From Campylobacter showae CSUNSWCD (GTDB lineage Bacteria > Campylobacterota > Campylobacteria > Campylobacterales > Campylobacteraceae): a stretch of 44,606 nt of DNA. Below the pieces are notes generated by a model. It ran no database searches. It saw only the letters and a list, made by a program, of their open reading frames with translations, and was not told where the DNA came from. Below are positions 8,376 through 16,832 of this stretch, piece by piece. How positions within the stretch are numbered: the first letter of the stretch is position 1; the number at the start of each line of letters is the position of its first letter. The DNA is taken from positions 1-44,606 of the forward strand of contig NZ_AMZQ01000015.1 in NCBI RefSeq assembly GCF_000313615.1, written 5' to 3'. A program made the position numbers and the translations under genes.

Positions 8376-9398
8376 TTAGGCTTTTATATCAAGCCCTATT
8401 TTACCCGTTTTTCTTAAAAGCTCCATTATATCCGTCCCTTTTTCGCGTTCGACTTTCAGGAAATTTTCAAAGAATTCTCGTCTGATGTCTTTATCTACGT
8501 ATGTTTTACTTTTACTAGTAGCCTGGATGGGTTTAAACGCTGTCGCCTCACTTGTGTTTTCCTTAAATTCAGCCCTGCCCTCAAGCAGATTTTGTATATC
8601 CAGACCCTTTTCTATCGCATCTCGCACGAATTTTATAAACGCCTTTTTGCTCTGCTCGTCCTTATACTCGATACTCTCAAGCTCCCTAAACTCCACGGGA
8701 GCCTTGTTTTTATTAATGACTATCGCGATATTTTCGCCATTCACGGATATTCTTTCCGCGCCGCTCTCGCCCAGACGCTTCAGCACGGTATATTCAGCCC
8801 ACCTATCCTTAAACTCGTCCACGCTCATATTGGAGTCGAGGATTTCCATCCCCTTATTCCCTGCATTATATTCTATGCCCAAAAATGGGTATTCGTGGTT
8901 TATGTATTTTTTCGCAAATTCATCGACATTGGTCGTATCGTATCCCACCAAATCCCGAGTAAGTTTATCGAAACCAAACGCCCCACTACTATTTATAAAT
9001 TTCTTCAGATTTTCCGCTTCGCTCCTACTAAAAGAGCCGTCTAATCCACTTATCTTACCCCATACGCTTATCTTTTCATCCAGAGTATATCCGCTCAGAG
9101 AAAATATGCCTCGTATATTAGCTGGTGTGCCGGGCGGGAGCTTTTTTATCTCCCTGATGGCCGCTTCCATCTCTTTAATGTTAAAGTCTACGTCAATTCT
9201 GTTTGAATTTGATACGTTTTCGCTATTTTTTGGGTTCGCTTGATTTGTCGAATTTAGCTGCGCGACCTCCATATTCGAAGCCTGATTGGAGGTTAAATTT
9301 ATAGCCTCTTTTTCCTCGTGTGCTTTTAAATTTCGCTCGTGAGCGCTACTAAGATCATAATTCATATTTGCACTAAATCCATTTATGCTGCTTATCAT
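8376..9398 (-). CDS. Hypothetical protein, Ser/Asn-rich N-terminus
   Basis: 340 residues, not recognised. There is no signal peptide or membrane segment. The first 70 residues are rich in Ser, Asn and Ala (MISSINGFSANMNYDLSS) and look disordered, as in some flagellar-exported Campylobacter proteins. The rest is mixed helical and charged, with a GLDGSFSRSEAENLKKF segment reminiscent of a calcium-loop but not a canonical EF-hand. AAAGGAT just upstream of ATG 9398 supports the start. The long antisense frame across it is a shadow. Function unknown. Confidence 0.65.
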   Translation of the reverse strand: MISSINGFSANMNYDLSSAHERNLKAHEEKEAINLTSNQASNMEVAQLNSTNQANPKNSENVSNSNRIDVDFNIKEMEAAIREIKKLPPGTPANIRGIFSLSGYTLDEKISVWGKISGLDGSFSRSEAENLKKFINSSGAFGFDKLTRDLVGYDTTNVDEFAKKYINHEYPFLGIEYNAGNKGMEILDSNMSVDEFKDRWAEYTVLKRLGESGAERISVNGENIAIVINKNKAPVEFRELESIEYKDEQSKKAFIKFVRDAIEKGLDIQNLLEGRAEFKENTSEATAFKPIQATSKSKTYVDKDIRREFFENFLKVEREKGTDIMELLRKTGKIGLDIKA

Positions 9399-9549
9399 AT
9401 TAATCCTTTAAAACGAGTTTTAAGCTATATCGGCAAATTTGAGAAAAAATTTAGGGTAAAGATAAGAAAGGCTATCAAATTTAGCCCCTATTTCGAGAGC
9501 TAAATTTGATCCAAATTTGACGGATTGCCAAATTTTAACAAAACAATTA
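9399..9549. other. Intergenic leader with no gene seen
   Basis: AT-rich spacer between the start of the 340-residue gene and the repeat element. It contains several AAATTT palindromes. No open frame with a ribosome-binding site was seen, and no confident -10 box. Confidence 0.5.
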
Positions 9550-9669
9550 GCGGAAGTATTTTAAGATGGATTTAAATGTTGCGACGAAAATTTTGTCCCA
9601 AGACTAGACATGCAGTCTGTCGCAGGGCAAAATTTTCTAGCTCATTTAAAGACGCTTAAAAGATGCCGC
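9550..9669 (-). repeat. 120-nt nested-hairpin element, copy 1
   Basis: Nested inverted repeats: GCGG/CCGC (9550-9553/9666-9669), TTTTAAG/CTTAAAA (9559-9565/9655-9661), TTTAAATG/CATTTAAA (9571-9578/9643-9650), AAAATTTTG/CAAAATTTT (9587-9595/9628-9636) and an apical AGAC/GTCT with a five-base loop (9606-9618). The fixed internal loop is TTGCGACG (9579-9586) opposite CTAGCT (9637-9642). It ends 7 bases from the stop of the ThrE small-subunit gene. Strand given as that of the flanking genes; only the structure is seen directly. Confidence 0.8.
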
Positions 9670-9676
9670 GCAAAAT

Positions 9677-10204
9677 TTACTTTTCGCTGGGCTTTCTCGT
9701 CACCAGATCGCACTTGGCGCCGCGGGTAATCATCAACGACTGATCGTAAAATAAAATAAGCACCACAGAAACGCCCACGCCAAGCGCTAGCGAGACCGTC
9801 GTGGTCGTGATCGCGTTATCGAAAAATATAATTAGGTATTCGTTTTTCTTAGCGATATCAGGCTCGTTTAGAAAAGAAAACAGCGCCAAGATGCCTTTAT
9901 ACGCATAGACTCCCGGCACCATCGGCAAAAGCGCCGGAAATGCGATGATCTCGGCCGGCACTTTGAGCCGTTTGGCAAAGAGCATACCCAATATTCCGCT
10001 TAAAAATGAGACGATAAGGGTGGCTACGCTGATGTTAAAAAACCCCATCTGCATGATCCAAAAGCGGCTAGCGTGCGCAAACGCCGCAAGCAGCGCGCAA
10101 AAGGCGAGAGTTCTTTTAGGCGGCGAGCTAGCATAGGCAAAGCCAAGCCCTGCCACCGCGGCAAAAGCGCCGTCTATGAGCGTCGCAGTCAAAAGATCAA
10201 ACAT
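9677..10204 (-). CDS. Threonine/serine exporter, small (ThrE_2 / DUF3815) subunit
   Basis: 175 residues, about five transmembrane helices. The motif FPALLPMVPGVYAYKGI matches the C-terminal half of ThrE exporters, here a separate polypeptide. The N-terminal half is encoded directly upstream (10197-10979) with an 8-base overlap, so the two should form one exporter for threonine or serine, or a related small substrate. The stop is followed at once by a nested hairpin repeat. Confidence 0.88.
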   Translation of the reverse strand: MFDLLTATLIDGAFAAVAGLGFAYASSPPKRTLAFCALLAAFAHASRFWIMQMGFFNISVATLIVSFLSGILGMLFAKRLKVPAEIIAFPALLPMVPGVYAYKGILALFSFLNEPDIAKKNEYLIIFFDNAITTTTVSLALGVGVSVVLILFYDQSLMITRGAKCDLVTRKPSEK

Positions 10205-10979
10205 GTAAAATCTCCGCGCTACTAAGCGAGAGCGTGATATAGACGCCCACCGCTATGCAAAGTATCAGGATGCCTGTACTCACGGCTCTGCTGATACCTA
10301 CAAGCGTGTTGTCGTTTATGATATCAAAGACCGAGTTTATGAGAAAAACGCCCGGCATCAAAAAGAGTATCGACGAGCCGATCGCAACGTCGCTAGTGTG
10401 CGTAAAGCCATAAAATACGCCAAGATAGGCGATAAAAGATACGACAAACGAGGTCAAAACGTACTGGATTTTTAAATTTACGCCCATTTTAGCAAGCGCA
10501 AATTTGAGACTATAGCCAACCAGAGTCGCGAAAAATACGCAAGCTACCGAGCCCATATCGCCGCCAAAAAGCTTGCAAAACGCCGCATTTGCAAAGCTAA
10601 TCAAGACAAGCGAGCTGGCAAATTTATTCGCGCCTATACGCATGACGCCATCAAACTGCTCTTTGGCTTCATCAAGACTCAAATTTTCATCCAATATCCG
10701 CCAGCTAAGCGACGAAAGCTCGGAAATACGGTTAAAGCTCACCTGCCCTATCGGGATCTTTTTCACGTAGGTTCGGCGAAGAGAGTTGTCGGCTGAGTCC
10801 ATAACGCTAATGGTAAAATATTTCACAAAAATGGTCACGCTAACATCAAAGCCGTAGTGCTTAGCTATGCGGTCGACGCACTTTTCTACGCGCGCAGTGT
10901 ATGTGCCAGCGCTCACCATTGCTGTTGTGTATTCGGCGAGGAAATTTGTTAAGATTTGGATATCAGGCTTGGCGTTCAT
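10197..10979 (-). CDS. Threonine/serine exporter, ThrE (DUF1212) subunit
   Basis: 260 residues. A soluble N-terminal domain (about 1-115, with MVSAGTYTARVEKCVDRIA) is followed by four or five membrane helices, including FLMPGVFLINSVFDIINDNT, as in the DUF1212/ThrE family. In two-component ThrE systems this subunit pairs with the small ThrE_2 protein that follows. The gene overlaps its upstream neighbour (10963-11442) by 17 bases, but base composition drops sharply there. Confidence 0.88.
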   Translation of the reverse strand: MNAKPDIQILTNFLAEYTTAMVSAGTYTARVEKCVDRIAKHYGFDVSVTIFVKYFTISVMDSADNSLRRTYVKKIPIGQVSFNRISELSSLSWRILDENLSLDEAKEQFDGVMRIGANKFASSLVLISFANAAFCKLFGGDMGSVACVFFATLVGYSLKFALAKMGVNLKIQYVLTSFVVSFIAYLGVFYGFTHTSDVAIGSSILFLMPGVFLINSVFDIINDNTLVGISRAVSTGILILCIAVGVYITLSLSSAEILHV

Positions 10980-11442
10980 CTTGACTGATCTTAAATTTCA
11001 CAAAAAACAAAATGAGCTGCAGAACAAGCATCACTTTCATCACATATTCGCTAGCGCTATGCATCTTAGCAAACTCCGCTGTCTGCGTCGCCTCTGCGCC
11101 AAGACTTTGAGAGTGCACGATAAAAGGTGTAAAGATAAAGACAAAGCTTAGCGCTAAGGCTAAATTTAAAAATGAGAGCATAAATGTGCTAAATTTCAGC
11201 GAAAATGCGAGCTTTTTTCTTATATCAAAGAGCTCGCTAACTGCCACAAATGCGCTTACAAGTAGCAAAATGTAGTTAAATTTTAAAAATATCTTAGTCA
11301 TCATCTGTCCGCTCATAAAATGCGTAAGCACTCCCTCGCCTATGATGCTTTGTGGGAAAAATATGACTGGTGCGACCAAAATTCCAAGCGTTAGCTCAGT
11401 GCCGATCACCGCCGCTAATAGTAAAAAATATATGCTTTTCAA
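10963..11442 (-). CDS. DUF4149 (TMEM205-like) membrane protein
   Basis: 159 residues with four predicted transmembrane helices (about 4-26, 50-70, 80-105, 133-152). Spacing and the first helix (TELTLGILVAPVIFF) match the DUF4149 family, which has no firm function. It lies 10 bases after prmC on the same strand and overlaps the ThrE gene at its 3' end. Confidence 0.75.
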   Translation of the reverse strand: MKSIYFLLLAAVIGTELTLGILVAPVIFFPQSIIGEGVLTHFMSGQMMTKIFLKFNYILLLVSAFVAVSELFDIRKKLAFSLKFSTFMLSFLNLALALSFVFIFTPFIVHSQSLGAEATQTAEFAKMHSASEYVMKVMLVLQLILFFVKFKISQDERQA

Positions 11443-11452
11443 ATTCTCTCCT

Positions 11453-12265
11453 TTATAGTTTTAATCTTGCGCAAAAACCCCTATCAAAGCCCGCCAAGTC
11501 CTTGTAAAAAGTGCCCTCATAGCCACTAAATTTTAGCGCCATCTCCATGCTCGCTCTTTGATCATAGCCAATCTCGCAGGCGATATGTTTTATGCTGCGA
11601 TTTCTAGCGATAAGGATGATATTTTTTAAAATTTCATCACCCACTTCGCCGCCAAATAGCGCCTCATGCGGCTCGTTTATCACAAATTTATCAAGTTTAT
11701 AATCCTGCGCGATATATGGCGGATTGGACACCAAAATGTCGATATCACCTGAAATTTCATCGATGTATGAGCACTTTACAAACTCTATCTTCTCGCTTAC
11801 ATTAAATTTAAGCGCATTTTTTTTGGCTAAATTTAGCGCCTTTTCGTTTATATCGGTGGCTACTATTTTGGCGTTTGTTTTAAGAGCAAGCATGACGCTT
11901 ATTATCCCGCTACCAGTGCCGATCTCAGCGATCTTTGGCACTTCATACGAGCTTGCGATCTCTAGCACTTTATCGACTAAAATTTCAGTCTCCGAGCGAG
12001 GTATCAAAACCCCACTTTCTACATCAAACTCCAGCCCATAAAAGCCAGCCTTGCCAGTTATATATTCAAGCGGCTCATAGTTTTCAAAGCGCTTTACAAG
12101 GGCAAAGTAGCCGTTCTCGTCAAATTCGATCTTTTGGTTTAAAAATATCCACTCTACACTCACATCAAGGTAGCTCATGAGCAATATTTTAGCCACCCTG
12201 CTTGGGTTTTCACAAAGCGGCTTAAGCCTTAAATTTGCCTGCTTTAAAGCCTCTTCAACTCTCAT
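11453..12265 (-). CDS. prmC: Peptide chain release factor N5-glutamine methyltransferase
   Basis: 270 residues. SAM-binding motif EIGTGSG (114-120) and the catalytic NPPYI (181-185) identify PrmC (HemK), which methylates the GGQ glutamine of RF1/RF2. The N-terminal helical domain (1-70) and the SGVLIPRSETE motif are present. It overlaps the upstream M48 protease gene by 11 bases. In this genome prfA is not adjacent. Confidence 0.95.
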   Translation of the reverse strand: MRVEEALKQANLRLKPLCENPSRVAKILLMSYLDVSVEWIFLNQKIEFDENGYFALVKRFENYEPLEYITGKAGFYGLEFDVESGVLIPRSETEILVDKVLEIASSYEVPKIAEIGTGSGIISVMLALKTNAKIVATDINEKALNLAKKNALKFNVSEKIEFVKCSYIDEISGDIDILVSNPPYIAQDYKLDKFVINEPHEALFGGEVGDEILKNIILIARNRSIKHIACEIGYDQRASMEMALKFSGYEGTFYKDLAGFDRGFCARLKL

Positions 12266-13457
12266 TTTCTAGCTCATTTATCCGCTCAAAGAGGCTTGGG
12301 TGCGAGTGATAAACAAATGAGTAAAGCCAGTGCGACTTTGGAAACGCTTTGTTTTCGCTACCAAGCTTGGTTAGGGCGTTTATCATGTCGGTTTTGTTTG
12401 AAATTTCTTTTGAAAACCTATCTGCGCCAAATTCATTTTTACGGCTAAAATATGAGATGATAGGCGAGAAAAGAAAGCTAAAAATAGGCGAGAAAAGCAC
12501 CAAAAAGATGATGATACTAGCGCCGTTTTGTCCAAGCCCTATCGCCTCGTAAGCACCTACGCCCACATTTCCAAAGATGAAAAATAGACAAAAGAGCATA
12601 ACCGCACTTAGCGCTATCATTTTTATGATGTCTTTATGCTTAAAGTGCCCAAGCTCGTGACCCAAAACCGCCACGATCTCCTCGGTGCTTAGCTTTTTTA
12701 TGAGCGTGTCAAAAAGCACCACTCGCTTTGTCGCTCCAAGCCCGCCAAAATAGGCGTTTAAGCGGTTGTCACGCTTGCTAGCGTCTATCGTAAAGACGCC
12801 ACTACTTTTAAAGCCGCATTTTGCAAGCAGACCCTCTATCTTGCCTTTTAGTTCGCCATCTTCAAGCAGCGACATCTTATTAAAGATAGGTGCAATGAGT
12901 GTTGGGTATATCAAATTTATAATTAAAGCGATGCCAAAACTTAGCAAAAATGCCCAAAACCACCAAAAATTTCCAAGAAAATTTATACATAAAAGCACGA
13001 GCCAGACAAAGGCCGAGCCAAAAATGAGCATAAGAGCTAGTGACTTAATGCTATCAAGCAAAAATATCTTTGCGCTCATATTTGAAAAACCAAGTTTTTT
13101 ATCTTTAACAAAGCTCTCATAGATGCTTAGCGGTAGATCAAGAAGCGATGAGATCAGTAAAAAGCTCATCACAAATATGATATTTTCAAACGTAGTACCA
13201 TCTTTTAGGCAAGCGTCTGAGAGCATTTTTAACCCAAAGCTGATCCACGCAAAGAAAATGATAGCGTGGTAGATGAGGCTAAAAATTTCAAATTTTTGAT
13301 TTGTCACGGCGGCAACTGCGGCGTTTTTGTATTCGTTCGCTTCAAGCACCACTGGCTCATTTTTAGCCTGCGCTCTTACAAAGCTGATCTGTAAATTCGC
13401 TAAAAAAAGCTTAAAAATCACATAAAAAATGTAGATAAATAAAAGTGTATAAAACAT
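12255..13457 (-). CDS. M48-family (Ste24-like) membrane metalloprotease
   Basis: 400 residues. The zinc motif HELGH (267-271) and third ligand in NEFGADRF (about 338) sit among six to seven transmembrane helices. Length and topology match the CAAX prenyl protease/Ste24 type rather than HtpX. The bacterial substrate is unknown; a role in membrane protein quality control is an inference. It overlaps prmC downstream. Confidence 0.9.
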   Translation of the reverse strand: MFYTLLFIYIFYVIFKLFLANLQISFVRAQAKNEPVVLEANEYKNAAVAAVTNQKFEIFSLIYHAIIFFAWISFGLKMLSDACLKDGTTFENIIFVMSFLLISSLLDLPLSIYESFVKDKKLGFSNMSAKIFLLDSIKSLALMLIFGSAFVWLVLLCINFLGNFWWFWAFLLSFGIALIINLIYPTLIAPIFNKMSLLEDGELKGKIEGLLAKCGFKSSGVFTIDASKRDNRLNAYFGGLGATKRVVLFDTLIKKLSTEEIVAVLGHELGHFKHKDIIKMIALSAVMLFCLFFIFGNVGVGAYEAIGLGQNGASIIIFLVLFSPIFSFLFSPIISYFSRKNEFGADRFSKEISNKTDMINALTKLGSENKAFPKSHWLYSFVYHSHPSLFERINELENES

Positions 13458-13465
13458 ATTCTCCC

Positions 13466-14584
13466 TTAAATTTCATAAAGACTAAAGCAACCATAGTCCG
13501 TTCTAACTGCGAGCTTGCCATCTATAAATTTAGCCTCGCAGCTCTTTACGACATGATCTAGCGTAAATTCCGCCATCACATCGCCACTTTTTAGATTGGC
13601 GGCGTATGCCCTGCTTTGATCTATCACTACAAGCTTACCAGCTTTGCTGTCTAGGCAAAATTCGCTCGCTCTTAGGTATTCGTCCTTTATCCAAGGCTGC
13701 TTTGAGACTTTTGCGCTTTTGATATCTACGCAAAATAGCTTGTTTTCAAGATACTTTCTAACTAAAAGTGTCTTTTTGTCTAAAAAGCAAATTTTATCAA
13801 GCGCTCCAAATTCAGCCGCTATGACACTTAAAATTTCGCCATTTTTTGCGTTTAAAATTTGCACTTCGTTCTCTTTGGTGCAAAGCGCAAGCATGCTAGC
13901 ATCAGCGTTTAGCGCCGCACAAAGTATCGGTGTGTAGCTTTTTTCGCTGCATTTATACTCGCCGATCTTTGAAATTTTGCCATCTCTAAAAGCAAAAATT
14001 TGCCCAAACATACCAAAAACTGCCACCCCATTTGAAGCACAGATAAAGCTTGCTATCTCGCTACTTCGCTTGAGATTTTGCTCGGCTGAAATTTGGCGAA
14101 ATTTAGCATTACTTGGCTCAAAAATGTAAATTTCATGATCAAGGTCTAAAAGTAAATTTTCATCCACACGCTGGGCGTCCCACGCAAGCGGCTTTGGCAA
14201 GGCAATCTGCTCTTTTATAAGGCCATTTTTATCAAGCCTAACCAAAAGATCATCCAGCATGCCACCATCTTTTTGTCCGCCACTTTTATAAACGTAAATT
14301 TCATCTCTCACACTTGCAAACGAGAGCGCACCAGTGTATCCACCGCCGATATAAACGTGCATGCTCGCTTCTCCTGCCTTTGCTTCGCTATCTTGCAGGA
14401 CAAAGCCCTTTTTTAGGCTCTCCCACTCTTTTTTGACGCAGGCTTTTTTGGCCTCTTGCTCGCTTGCAAATTCTTTCTTAGTCTGCTTTGTTTTAGCGCA
14501 TTTTTGGCTCACGCTAACTAAAGCTTTATCCTCTACGCTAAGTCTTAGGCGCTCAGTGCTATCAAAATTTACAAGCTCTCGCAT
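13466..14584 (-). CDS. Beta-propeller-like hypothetical protein with WGR-like N-terminus
   Basis: 372 residues, no signal peptide. The first 65 residues (with KEFASEQEAKKACVKKEWES) resemble the end of a WGR domain. After that come short repeated beta segments, such as ALNADASMLALCTKENEVQI then NAKNGEILSV, which suggests a WD40/PQQ-type propeller. Function is unknown. It is 8 bases from the M48 gene and 3 bases from the NSS transporter gene, so it is probably in one transcript. Confidence 0.6.
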   Translation of the reverse strand: MRELVNFDSTERLRLSVEDKALVSVSQKCAKTKQTKKEFASEQEAKKACVKKEWESLKKGFVLQDSEAKAGEASMHVYIGGGYTGALSFASVRDEIYVYKSGGQKDGGMLDDLLVRLDKNGLIKEQIALPKPLAWDAQRVDENLLLDLDHEIYIFEPSNAKFRQISAEQNLKRSSEIASFICASNGVAVFGMFGQIFAFRDGKISKIGEYKCSEKSYTPILCAALNADASMLALCTKENEVQILNAKNGEILSVIAAEFGALDKICFLDKKTLLVRKYLENKLFCVDIKSAKVSKQPWIKDEYLRASEFCLDSKAGKLVVIDQSRAYAANLKSGDVMAEFTLDHVVKSCEAKFIDGKLAVRTDYGCFSLYEI

Positions 14585-14587
14585 ATT

Positions 14588-15961
14588 TTACTTCAAAAAG
14601 TTGTCGTAAAAACTACTGATAAATAGCACCAAAATGACAAAAGGCACGATAAATTTGATGTAGAAAAACCAAATATTTATAAGTTTTGCGTATTTTTCGC
14701 TGCCTTGCAATATCTCTTTTTTAGCCTCATCTTTTAGCACCCAGCCAACAAATACAGCACATCCAAGCGAGGTTAGCACGAAAAATATCGTCGCGCTTAT
14801 CGCGTCGTATGCGTCAAAGATATTTTTACCAAAAACCGTGACGTGGCTTAGCAAATTTGTAGCCATTAGTGATGGTAAATTTCCTAGCACGAAAATAACG
14901 CTAAGCACTAAAAATATCGCTTTTTTGCGCTTTATCTTAAATTTCTCTTGCAGCGTAGTAATGATCACTTCATATATCGGTAACGACGTCGTAAGCGCAG
15001 CGATCATAAGAAGCGCGAAAAACGCCACCGCAAAAAATCCACCAAACGGCATGTGCGAAAAGACGATCGGAAGCGACTTGAAAACTAGGCTAGGACCGCT
15101 ATCTGGCGAGACGCCGTAGCTAAAAAGCGACGGAAATATCATAAAGCCAGCAAGCACGGCTATGACGGTGTTTAAGACGCCTGTGATGATAGAAATTTTA
15201 ACTAGCCCTTCGTCTTTTTTCACAAAACTTGAGAGCGTTATCATCACGCCAAATCCAAGTGAGAGCGCAAAGAAAACCTGCCCCAAAACATCGACAAAAA
15301 GCTTTAAATTTATCTTTGAAAAATCAGGCGTTAAGTAGAATTTCACGCCATCCATCGCGCCATCAAGAGTGATGTTTTTAGCGATCATGACGAGCATTAA
15401 GATAAAAAGAAGTGGCATTAGATATTTTGCTGAGCGCTCGATGCCGCCAACTGCACCTTGCACCAAGATAGCGTAGTTTACAAGCACAAAAACAAGGGTC
15501 GCAAAGCTGATGGCTAGCGGGTTGCTGACGATATTTTGCTCGTAAAATGCGCTAGTTTGCTCAAAGCTCACGATATGCGAGAGATCAAGCAAACCAAATG
15601 AAATTTGAGCGATATAGTTTAAAACCCAGCCTCCGATAACCATATAATAAGCCATGATGCCAAATGCGCCAACAAGCCCCATCCAACCGACTATCTGCCA
15701 CTTTTTGCTGATCTTTTTGCCATTTATCGTGCCGCCAAATGCGTCTACGGCGTTGCATTTTAGGCGCCTACCGATGGCGTTTTCAACCAAAATCATAGGA
15801 ATACCAATGACTATCATCGCTATGCAAAACACAAGAACATAGGCCCCGCCGCCGTTTTGACCGACTAAGTAAGGAAACCGCCACGTCGCACCAAAGCCGA
15901 CCGTAGCCCCTGCAACAGCTAAAATATATGTAAGTCTTGAACTCCACGATCTTCTATCCAT
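14588..15961 (-). CDS. Sodium-dependent NSS-family amino acid transporter
   Basis: 457 residues, about eleven or twelve transmembrane helices. TM1 with GATVGFGATWRFPYLVGQNG is the sodium and substrate site signature of the neurotransmitter:sodium symporter family (LeuT, TnaT, MhsT). Bacterial members take up amino acids such as tyrosine, tryptophan or leucine with sodium; the substrate here cannot be read. A minus-strand TATAAT (15988-15993) precedes it. Confidence 0.93.
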   Translation of the reverse strand: MDRRSWSSRLTYILAVAGATVGFGATWRFPYLVGQNGGGAYVLVFCIAMIVIGIPMILVENAIGRRLKCNAVDAFGGTINGKKISKKWQIVGWMGLVGAFGIMAYYMVIGGWVLNYIAQISFGLLDLSHIVSFEQTSAFYEQNIVSNPLAISFATLVFVLVNYAILVQGAVGGIERSAKYLMPLLFILMLVMIAKNITLDGAMDGVKFYLTPDFSKINLKLFVDVLGQVFFALSLGFGVMITLSSFVKKDEGLVKISIITGVLNTVIAVLAGFMIFPSLFSYGVSPDSGPSLVFKSLPIVFSHMPFGGFFAVAFFALLMIAALTTSLPIYEVIITTLQEKFKIKRKKAIFLVLSVIFVLGNLPSLMATNLLSHVTVFGKNIFDAYDAISATIFFVLTSLGCAVFVGWVLKDEAKKEILQGSEKYAKLINIWFFYIKFIVPFVILVLFISSFYDNFLK

Positions 15962-15987
15962 GCTATCTACCTTTGTGAAAAATAGGG

Positions 15988-15993
15988 ATTATA
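15988..15993 (-). promoter_or_regulatory. -10 box for the NSS transporter gene
   Basis: TATAAT on the minus strand, 27 bases before the ATG at 15961. The surrounding 35 bases (CTACCTTTGTG..AGGGATTATATAAAA on the plus strand) closely match the region before the broken gene at 16116-16556, suggesting a duplicated promoter. Confidence 0.5.
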
Positions 15994-16115
15994 TAAAAAA
16001 ATTGATTAAATTTTGCTAGCGGCAGGCGATGTTTGCGTGTAAATTTGGCTTTTTTGCTAAATTTAAGGACTTTTATGTGCCGATTTTTTATCTTTGCAGG
16101 GTAAATTTAACTCTG

Positions 16116-16556
16116 TTAATACAAAACACCAAATTCTACATACCCCTCCATCGCAATAAGCAATATCCAACCCTCTTTAAGGCTGCAAAAATAGTGATGT
16201 TGCGCGATATTTTCAACAATAAATTTTAAAAAATCATAAAAGCATTCAGGCGCAAATTCAAGCTCTACGCTTGTTAGACCATCACCGACATAGCCTATCT
16301 CACTGCTTAAAATTTTACTTTGAACACTTGGATACGAGCTTAGAAAATTTTTAATATCAGCGAAATTTTCATAATCAGCCGTTTTATAATCTTTTAAATT
16401 TTACAAAAGCGGTTTTGAGCCGACAAAGGTAAAATTTCGCTCTATAAAATTTGCTATATCATCGCTTTTGTGCCATTTTTGACCCAAATTTGACAAAAAA
16501 GCAAGCATCTCATCATCAGTTGAGATGAAATTTGAAACTGGATTTTTCTCGCTCAT
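16116..16556 (-). pseudogene. 146-codon hypothetical gene, copy 1, internal TAA
   Basis: Starts ATG at 16556 after AAAAAGGAG and reads MSEKNPVSNFISTDDEMLAF to codon 51, where TTG is followed by TAA. The same frame then continues without interruption for 94 codons (NLKDYKTADYENFADIKNFL to EGYVEFGVLY) to TAA at 16116. A second diverged copy lies at 24777-25218. Comparing them shows the TAA stands where a glutamine codon CAA is expected. The product is not recognised: small, acidic, no signal peptide. The copy has its own -10 (16600-16605). Confidence 0.7.
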
Positions 16557-16599
16557 TTGTCTCCTTTTTGTAAAGTCTCTACACCTTTGTAAAAGAGGG

Positions 16600-16605
16600 A
16601 TTATA
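16600..16605 (-). promoter_or_regulatory. -10 box for the broken 146-codon gene, copy 1
   Basis: TATAAT on the minus strand, 44 bases before ATG 16556. It lies inside a segment nearly identical to the one before the NSS gene (plus strand: CTACACCTTTGTAAA then AGGGATTATATAAAA). Confidence 0.45.
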
Positions 16606-16649
16606 TAAAAATTTATGGTGGTTTTATATTTTTTAGTGACAGTTAGCGA

Positions 16650-16765
16650 GCAAATTTTAAAATTTCATGAGCGAGTAATTTCGGCTCTAAAATTTGAGCT
16701 AAGCGGCAAGCGAAGCCAAATTTTAGTAGTCAATTCTTGCGAGTGAATGGAATTTTAAAATTTGC
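16650..16765. repeat. 116-nt nested hairpin in the AT-rich block
   Basis: Outer arms 16650-16666 and 16749-16765 (GCAAATTTTAAAATTTC against GGAATTTTAAAATTTGC) match over 16 of 17 positions. Inner arms CTAAAATTTG (16687-16696) and CAAATTTTAG (16717-16726) are perfect. The apex GCTAAGC/GCGAAGC encloses a five-base loop. It has the same nested plan and similar size as the 120-nt elements but lacks the TTGCGACG/CTAGC loop. The rest of 16557-16832 holds no gene. Confidence 0.65.
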
Positions 16766-16832
16766 AAAAAGTTCAGTTAAATTTATAAATTTGCCTAGAA
16801 ATTTTCACATTCCAGGCAAATTTTACTCAAAT

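Noticed and set aside
8485-9243. 252-codon plus-strand frame
   Set aside because: It lies antisense inside the 340-residue gene. That gene has a good ribosome-binding site and plausible protein composition; the antisense frame has Ser/Leu/Phe bias typical of a shadow.
9550-9669. The 120-nt element as a CRISPR repeat, tRNA or known riboswitch
   Set aside because: Copies are dispersed, not regularly spaced; there is no tRNA cloverleaf or CCA end, and no consensus of a riboswitch I know is present.
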